Part shown: positions 57,416 through 64,000 of the stretch, piece after piece
Layout: each line of letters opens with the position of its first letter
Numbering within the stretch: the first letter of the stretch is position 1
Source: Malus domestica
Lineage: Eukaryota; Streptophyta; Magnoliopsida; Rosales; Rosaceae
Length of the DNA stretch: 64,000 bases
Assembly: GCF_042453785.1 (NCBI RefSeq)
Contig: NC_091661.1
Span: forward strand, 25,473,501 to 25,537,500
Direction of reading: 5' to 3'
Notes under the pieces: model-generated
Databases searched by the model: none
What the model saw: only the letters and a program-made list of their open reading frames with translations
What the model was told of the DNA's origin: nothing
Program-made: the position numbers and the translations under genes

Positions 57416-57773
57416 TGTGAGTTCCCAAAAACAAAACCGTAAAGGCGTGGTTGAGGCCCAAAGCAAACAATATCGTGCTACGGTGGAGTTAAGCCCGGGA
57501 TGTGGTGAGGACCCAGGCCAGGATGTGATAGTAATAATTGTTGAGTTTTTTGTTTGTAGGTTATATATTGATTCCCATAAATAATAAAAATGTTATTTAT
57601 CATTGATAGTTATTAAGTTCACATAATAAGAGAAGTCATATATTATCATATTTTTTTTATTGTGCGTAAATTTCTCCATATATATGTATATACATATTAC
57701 GTACATATGTATATTTAGATACTATAGTTACGTACCAATACATTTGTATCGATACATTCGTACCGAAAGTTAT

Positions 57774-58959
57774 TGTTTGGGCCCAAAAATAGTGTTGGTT
57801 GGGCTGAGTTTAGAATCCTTATCGGCCCAGTGTTGGTTGGGCCGAGTTTAGAATTCTTCTCAGCCCATAAGCCGTGTACAGGTGTCGTTGGGAGTTATGT
57901 AGCTCCTGGGCTGCACGGTCGAAGTTGGCCACGTCCCATTGGGGAATTGGGGATGTGGATGAGTCATGTTATGAGAAGGAGTTTCGACAGGATCAGGATG
58001 CTGGAATTGAATACAGCCTGGTAACGAGTTATGTTCAAAGTCCTAGTAAGAATAGGATTGGCCGAGATAAAGTTGAATCAGGGAAATGAGTTATAATCCG
58101 AGAGTGATTGAGATTCAATATAGGTTGGCTGCTATAAATAGGGAGGGAAGACATCGAAACAAGATCCCTCTAACTCAACACACAAACTGCCCATCGCAAA
58201 CCCTTGCTCTACGCGAAACCTCTCAACAACCTTGAGATTTTTTTATTTTCCTTTTTTGCCAACACAACTTCAGTTTGGATAAATAACACTGTGAAGGCAA
58301 CTGGCGAACACCTTCAGTTTGAATAAACAACATTGTTGCCGTAGAATAAGCCGACCTTAAAGCATGTTCAATTTGGATAAACAACACTGGGACAGGGCCA
58401 ACTAGTTATCTATCCAAGTCTCGGTTGAAAAGGATTTTTGAATCCTTATCGGCAGGGGTCATCTCATTAGCCTTCTCAGCAAAGCGAGGTGTTACAAGTT
58501 ACTATACTCGGCACATTGAACGCCGAGTCGTTTATGATTGGTTATTCGCAAGTAGGTTTTAGAGTTCGGCATTCTGACAGCCGAACCACTTTCACAATCA
58601 AGACATATATTTATTTTGAATACATGTGTCCTTATACTCTGGTGTCGATTCGGTGTGCTTATACTCTTATGAATATAATCACGGTGACCGAATACGATGC
58701 CATCAATTTGTGAACTTCGCAAAACTAGTAGCTATGTCTTCAAGCTTTAGAACTTGAAGGCCGATGCGTGTTCTTTCCTCGGCCGTAGTTGCAAGATCGA
58801 GAAGTCAGATGCACACCCAACGCAACATCAACAAATTTTACTCCTCGACCGAGCTCGGCTGACGAGTTGGCACGCCCCGCATACAACTGAATGACGTAGT
58901 TAGCTTACTAATTATTCAGCTTGCACGCCACGTAGGCTTGGTAGTTTTTAGGGTCAACA
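57774..58959 (+). repeat. Solo LTR (TGTTTGGGCCC...GGGTCAACA family), copy 2
   Basis: This 1186-bp LTR starts TGTTTGGGCCCAAAAATAG and ends TTTTTAGGGTCAACA. It carries a TATA box (CTATAAATAGGG, about 58131) and the GTTTGAATAAACAAC/GTTTGGATAAATAAC sub-repeats. Flanks GTTAT (57769-57773) and ATTAT (58960-58964) are a target duplication with one difference. No internal region or partner LTR lies alongside, so it is probably the product of LTR-LTR recombination. Confidence 0.7.
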
Positions 58960-59480
58960 ATTATGTACCACTATATTCTTACCGAAACTTACGAACCGAT
59001 ACTTATGTACTTATAAGTAATATAAGGTACCTAAAGTTATGTACCAATACTTCCGTACTTATGATAAAATAAGATACCGAATGTTATGTATAAATTGATT
59101 TTGTTATGCTGTTGAATTTTTTTAATAATGAGAATTTGAATTTTGAATAAATTTTTATCTATTAATATGATTAGAGCACAAAATAAAAAACATAATTATG
59201 GATGGGTAAATAATTTCGAATGGCAAGTTCATAAATTATAAATGTGCTATAATTACTTAAATATGTAAGTTTTAAAAATAGAGACTTATATTAGATTTTG
59301 AAAACCATTCAGGTTAAAATTTAAAAACAATCTTATTGAAACCCTAAAATCTAAAAACCCCTGTTATTATTAACAACTCAATCCTTTTTATTATTTTGTT
59401 ATTTAACTATTAACCACTACTATCACCAAAGTTTTGATATATTTCAAGTTGATCTTTTTGTTAAATTATCTTTATACTTG

Positions 59481-61265
59481 TGTTGACCCCTAAAAACTAC
59501 AAAGCCTATGCGGCGCGCAGGTCGAGTAACTAATGAGCTAATTACGTCCTTCGGTTGATGCAAGGCGTGCCAACTTGTCGGCTGAGCTCGGCCGATGAGT
59601 AAAATATGTTGATGTTGCGTTGGGTGCGCGGCTGAGTTCTCAATCTTACGACTGCGGGCGAGGAAGGAACACTCTCAGCCTTTGGGTTCTAAAGCTTGAA
59701 GCTAAGGCTGCTAGTTCTGTGAAGTTCAATATCAAATTTGGCTTTCAATGTGCCGAATGTAGTAACTTGTAACACCTCACTTCGTCGAAAATGCTAATGA
59801 GATGCAAGGTTCTAAAAAACGCTAGGCGCTAGTCGGGCGGCGGGCTAGCGCCTAGCGCCTAGGCGGCTAGGCGGATTTAGGTAAATTTCTTGTATATCAT
59901 GTAAATAAGTGCATATTGACACCTTAAAAAAAACTATACTTGTATGGATAATAAAATAATGATAAAATGCAAATTAGGTACACTATTTCCATAAGTATTG
60001 GATGAACTTGTAGTAAATCCATCATTTGCAAATTAGATACACCATTTCCATAAGTATACCACCATAAAACCAAAAAAGAAAAAAGCACGCAATTAATAAA
60101 AAATAAAAAATAAAAAAAACCTCCTAGGACCGCCTACCCCGCCTAACCCGCCTAGCCGCCCAGCCCGCCTAGACCGCCTAGGCGCCGCCTAGCCCGCCTA
60201 GGCCCAACCCGATTTTTCCTCCCGATTTGCCCAAAAACGCCTCGGTTGCTAGGCGCCCAGCGCCTAGGCGGCCGCCTAGGCCGTTTTTTAAAACACTGAT
60301 GAGATGACCTCTGCCAATAGGGATTCGAAAATCCTTCTCGACCGAGACTTGGATAGATAACCAGTCGGCCATGTCGCAGTGCTGTTTATCCAAACTGAAG
60401 GTGCTTCACAGTCAGCTGATTCTACGGCAACAATGCTGTTTATCTAAACTAAAGATGTTCGCCGGTTGCTTTCACGGTGCTATTTATCCAAACTGAAGAT
60501 GTGTTGGCAAAAGGGGAAAATAAAAATCTCAAGGTTGTTGAGAGGTTTCGCGTAGAGCGAGGGTTTGCGCAGGGCAGTTTGTGTGTTGAATTGGAGGTCG
60601 ACCTTCCGTTGCCATTGCATTTGTATTTATAGGACTGAAGTACTTGCTTTGCACGGTCAAATAATGTTGCAGAGTTTAATTGCAACTCTAATTCCTAAAA
60701 TTAATCCGCGTCAAAAGCCAAGCATATCCTCAGATTCTAGTTTGTGACTTCTAAAATAAAGCCTATCTAAGCTTCCACATCACATCAGAAACCTAGAGGA
60801 CCTAGGCTTCAGATCTCATAAAAAAAAATCTCCACCAGAAGGCTTTTAAAACCATTTGATCACTTCCATCACCATAGCCTACCTAGGTTTCCTATGTCAT
60901 CATTACAAACCTAGCTTTTCTAGGCTTGTCTCATCATCACCCAAAGCCATCAACTTTATTGTGGCATGCATCATGACCCTATCTGAATGCATTTCAAATT
61001 CATTTTTAGCTTCCATGTACCATCGGATATCCCAAATCAACTCGAACTGTAATGCTCGCTTGGGATATAATTCACATCATATTTATTTGGTTGAAGAAGA
61101 CGCTAGGATAATGCATATTAAAAGATAATTTTTATGATAAAAATCATAATATTATCCTTTAATAATGACAAAACCTATCTCCACTTTTCCATTCAACGAT
61201 TGAGAGTTATGCTCACTCAACGGTCTTGATTACACGGCCCAATGGTGTAAATTTGGGTCCAAACA
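59481..61265 (-). repeat. Solo LTR of the same family, copy 3, interrupted by a hAT MITE
   Basis: Read on the minus strand it starts TGTTTGGACCCAAATTTAC and ends TTTTTAGGGGTCAACA. Flanks ACTTG (59476-59480) and ACTTA (61266-61270) suggest a decayed target duplication. It shares the GTTTATCCAAACTGAAG sub-repeats with copies 1 and 2. Without the nested 494-bp insert it is about 1.28 kb. Confidence 0.65.
59805..60298. mobile_element. hAT MITE nested in the solo LTR
   Basis: It is flanked by the perfect 8-bp duplication ATGAGATG (59797-59804, 60299-60306). The ends CAAGGTTCTAAAAAACG and CGTTTTTTAAAACACTG are inverted repeats. The subterminal GC-rich repeats GCCTAGGCG / CGCCTAGGC recur many times on both sides, around an AT-rich centre. 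Confidence 0.9.
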
Positions 61266-61296
61266 ACTTAGTTAAATATAACTTTTGGAGAGTTTT

Positions 61297-62500
61297 CAAA
61301 TGGGAATTGTTTTTGGCACTCAAAAAATCTCATTTTACACTCCAAACTTTCTATAATTAGAAAAAAGCCGATGGTTTTCTTAAGATGCTCAAAATGATTA
61401 GTTGCGAAAAAAAAACTAATGAAAATGACTTGAAAACTTTGAATTTTAACGGAAAAAAAAGCGTTGTAAGTGAATAGTACTAATATTGACTTTTAGAGTA
61501 AAAATATGGTTTTTCGTTAAAAAAAAATGAACAGTACCAGAAGCTTTTTATTAAAGTTCCCAAAAAATTATGATTTAAAATAATCTCATGTCGGGGCGTT
61601 GCAGTAGATAAGTTTTTTTAATAAAATAATTCATCGACCACTTACAAGTTGGTACACAATTTTGTAATTTCATATTTCAATATACCTTAAACATCAGAGG
61701 TAATTTAATCCAATCCTATCCAATCCTTTAAACCAAACTACGCGTAAAGTGATTTATTTAAAAACATAGTTATTAGTAGATAGGATTTGGACCATTGGCC
61801 TAATATCATTTAAAGACATGCCCACAAACTTTTGTTTTTTATATTTTTTTAGAAGAGAGAGAGTAAACCTCAATTTATTTGAAAATGAAATTGTTATTAG
61901 CACTTTAAAAACATCAATATTTCTTTCTAATTATAAAAAGTTTTAAGTGTAAAATAAGATTTTTAGAGTGCTAATAATAATTCAATTTTCAAATAAATTG
62001 AGGTTTACTCTCTCTGTTCTTAGAAAATATAAAAAATAAAAGTTTGTGGGCATGTCTTTAAATGATGTTAGGCCAGTGGTCCAAATCCTATCTACTAATA
62101 ATTATGTTTTTAAATAAATCACTTTAGGCGTAGTTTGGTTTAAAGGATTGGATAGGATTGGATTAAATTACCTATGATGTTTAAGGTATATTGAAATATG
62201 AAATTACAAAACTGTGTACAACTTGTAAGTGGTCGATGAATTATTTTATTAAAAAAACTTATCTACTGCAACGCTCGATGTGGGATGAATTTAAACGATA
62301 ATTTTTTGGGAACTTTAATGCAAAGCTCTCGATAATGTTCACTTTAACAAAAAAATTATATTTTTACTCTAAAAAGTCAATCCTGGTACTATTCACTTAC
62401 AACTTTTTTTTTCCGTTAAAATTTAAAGTTTTCAAGTTATTTTCATTAGTTTTTTTTTTTGCGTCTAATCATTTTGAGCATCTTAAGAAAACCATCGGCA
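61297..62500. repeat. 1.2-kb palindrome with arms of about 510 bp
   Basis: The left arm 61377-61886 and the right arm 61985-62499 are near-perfect reverse complements. Landmarks are GCCGATGGTTTTCTTAAGATGC against GCATCTTAAGAAAACCATCGGC, and GAGAGTAAACCTCAATTTATTTG against its inverse; the centre is near 61936. Each arm contains one GGGAACTTTAACG-type MITE. The 98-bp spacer (TATTAGCACTTT...AGAGTGCTAATA) is related to the sequence just outside the left arm (61303-61376). No coding sequence. Confidence 0.9.
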
Positions 62501-62747
62501 TCTACATTCGTTATACCTTAAATTTTAGCCGACTATTGATTCTGATTCAGACATGCATCCGCATCTCAGATTCAACTATTAAATTGCTAATGAAATGACC
62601 TATGGTTTTGTTTATGCGTCTAATGAATTATTAAACATGTAATTAAGCTCAATTAACAAGAAGTCACCACATCATCGTTGGCTTGGTGGCTACTTGCTAC
62701 CTAACCTCAACAACTCTTTTCCTTCTCTCTCCAATAATTTCTTTACG

Positions 62748-63165
62748 ACTTAATTAGATTAATAGTTCTGTGGTTATAAGATAGTTGAAAGATAGCATTT
62801 GTGGTAAAAAAAAAAAACATTATGATTTAAACCATGTGATACAATATGTTAGAATTGATGCTCAAAATTGAAAATTTCGTCAACTTTTTATTAATTGTTA
62901 GTACATAAGCCGACCCCACGTGTTAACAATTAACGGAAATGTTCATTTTAGCCTAATATGTGTATAGAGATTAAAGAGTTCCGTTTTAGTCTAATATGTG
63001 CAGCTTATATACTAATAATCAACAACAAAATTGACGAAATTTTCAATTTTGAATATAAATCATAACAGACTTTACCACAAAAGATTAGATCCTAATTTTT
63101 TAACCACAAGAAATATTTTTCAACTATTTTATAACCACAAAAACTATTAATTCAATTAGGCCTTT
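62748..63165. mobile_element. Long inverted-repeat MITE
   Basis: The left end CTTAATTAGATTAATAGTTCTGTGGTTATAAGATAGTTGAA is the imperfect complement of the right end TTCAACTATTTTATAACCACAAAAACTATTAATTCAATTAGG. Inner blocks TTGAAAATTTCGTCAA and TTGACGAAATTTTCAA also pair. It is about 418 bp long. Confidence 0.7.
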
Positions 63166-63872
63166 ATTTAATTTCCAAGTAAATGGCGACCCGGAATAAA
63201 GGTGGGTGTAATTTCCGAAATTGAAAAATAGAAATATTTACTAATTTACCCATGAACTTGTATGAAGCTGTAATTTTTTTTCTGAATTTTAATTAGTCAA
63301 TTTTCCTTGAACTTTAGTCTTAAGCCATTTACCTGCTAGAACTTTGATAAATAGACAATTTTTCCCTTGGTGTTAGTTCATTCAAGAAATAAACGGTTAA
63401 AATTAAAATTCAGAGAAAATTTGATTATGTATAAAAGTTCAAAAAAGTAATCGGTTAAAATTAAAATTATAAAAATAATTGATTAATTATAAAAATTCAG
63501 AAGTTAATCAACTAAAATTAAAATTCAGAAAGCCAACGACAAATGTGCCTTAGAAAAATACACAAATTCACAGCCACTTGATGCAAATAAAATGAACACT
63601 CACCATCAGATGATTCAGATGGATGGGATTGGTGGGGCCTCTCCATAAAAAAGAAAGGATCAGAGGGCCCTTTGAGTCTTGAAAGTTGAAACGCATCCAC
63701 AACACACATGTTTTTGCTTGCTCATATCACGATTAATTAACAGCTTAATAACTTAATTACGTACAAAATACCCTTAAAACGAAAGCATTACATATGAGAA
63801 AATAACAAAAACTCGATTGAAGATTGGCTTGAATGATGATCGTACAACGATTTGAGACGTAATTAACGGTAA
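63166..63872. other. Downstream region of the aquaporin gene
   Basis: AT-rich sequence with repeated TTAAAATTAAAATTCAGA-type blocks near 63.39-63.53 kb. The 150-200 bases nearest 63872 should be the aquaporin 3'UTR. No other gene was seen. Confidence 0.4.
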
Positions 63873-63965
63873 TCACTTGGACTTGAAAGGGATGGCCCTG
63901 ATCACAACCACGTGGTACAAAGCTGCAAGTGCTGCCCCAATGAACGGTCCAACCCAGAATATCCA
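63873..63965 (-). CDS. PIP1-type plasma membrane aquaporin, last exon (partial gene)
   Basis: The final exon encodes [20 protein letters not shown] followed by [10 protein letters not shown] and a stop. This is the end of transmembrane helix 6 and the cytosolic tail of plasma membrane intrinsic proteins. The AIPFKS ending is typical of PIP1, whereas PIP2 tails usually end in ...SFRSN. The acceptor TGTGGCAG lies at 63966-63973. Upstream exons, with the NPA motifs, are beyond the right edge, so whether the gene is intact is unknown. PIP1 proteins conduct water and small solutes, often as heteromers with PIP2. Confidence 0.9.
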   Translation of the reverse strand, partial: WIFWVGPFIGAALAALYHVVVIRAIPFKSK

Positions 63966-64000
63966 CTGCCACAATGAAAAATAAAATAAACTAAAAGTTA

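Larger units (their letters stand above)
56901..57530 (+). mobile_element. Cassandra TRIM retrotransposon (5S-bearing LTRs)
   Basis: A complete 630-bp element with a perfect 5-bp target duplication GTAAT (56896-56900, 57531-57535). The LTRs are 56901-57171 and 57236-57530, both starting TGTAACATCCCACATC. The 64-bp interior holds a primer site close to the initiator-Met type (TGGTATCATAGCCAA) and a polypurine tract (AAGGGAAGTGGA). Each LTR carries a 5S rRNA-like segment. The left LTR lacks about 24 nt near its end that are present in the right one. There is no coding capacity, as usual for Cassandra. Confidence 0.92.

Noticed and set aside
62335..62598. 87-codon frame at the right end of the palindrome
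   Set aside because: It lies over the MITE and palindrome arm and starts at a non-ATG codon; low complexity.

Overview
This window is plant nuclear DNA. The genes have GT-AG introns, the introns and spacers are AT-rich, and the products are plant families (WOX homeobox, BAHD acyltransferase, PIP aquaporin, SRC2-like C2 protein). About half of it is transposon debris typical of a woody dicot. The repeat families (a 5S-bearing Cassandra element, tRNA-derived SINEs, a short MITE beginning GGGAACTTTAACG) resemble those I know from apple and pear, so a Rosaceae/Maleae genome is my best inference; I could not run a search.

Left third (1-19.7 kb). A decayed copia element lies at the left edge. A tandemly duplicated small C2-domain gene follows: one intact copy at 2479-3012, a stump near 3.96-4.11 kb and a frameshifted copy at 5053-5592. 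The flank of the frameshifted copy is split by a 4.6 kb fold-back LTR composite (6525-11119). Next comes a nested pair of DNA transposons in which a hAT-like element has captured part of an ARM-repeat-like gene (11559-12613). An intact intronless SRC2-type gene (14186-15124) is followed by a 1.4 kb array of about ten 132-bp repeats.

Middle (19.7-38 kb). This stretch holds a large LTR, a LINE remnant, a young 214-bp tandem duplication, a single-exon BAHD acyltransferase (27845-29326) and a nested pair of non-coding copia-like elements (29480-37203) with identifiable target duplications.

Right part (38-64 kb). Three complete spliced genes lie on the minus strand: RPN8 (26S proteasome lid MPN subunit, 10 exons), a WOX5/7-type homeobox gene (2 exons) and eIF3f (translation initiation MPN subunit, 6 exons). 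Beyond them are a Harbinger-like MITE, SINEs, a complete Cassandra element, two long related solo LTRs (one carrying a hAT MITE), a 1.2 kb palindrome, and the last exon of a PIP1-type aquaporin at the right edge.

The genes are independently transcribed and form no operon or obvious pathway. RPN8 and eIF3f are homologous MPN-fold scaffold subunits of two related complexes (proteasome lid and eIF3). Both have promoters rich in TGGGCY (site II) motifs, and eIF3f also has a telo-box, a pattern expected of growth-linked housekeeping genes. I found no new enzymatic system. The most novel material is structural: the gene-capturing hAT element, the fold-back LTR composite, the higher-order repeat array and the long palindrome.
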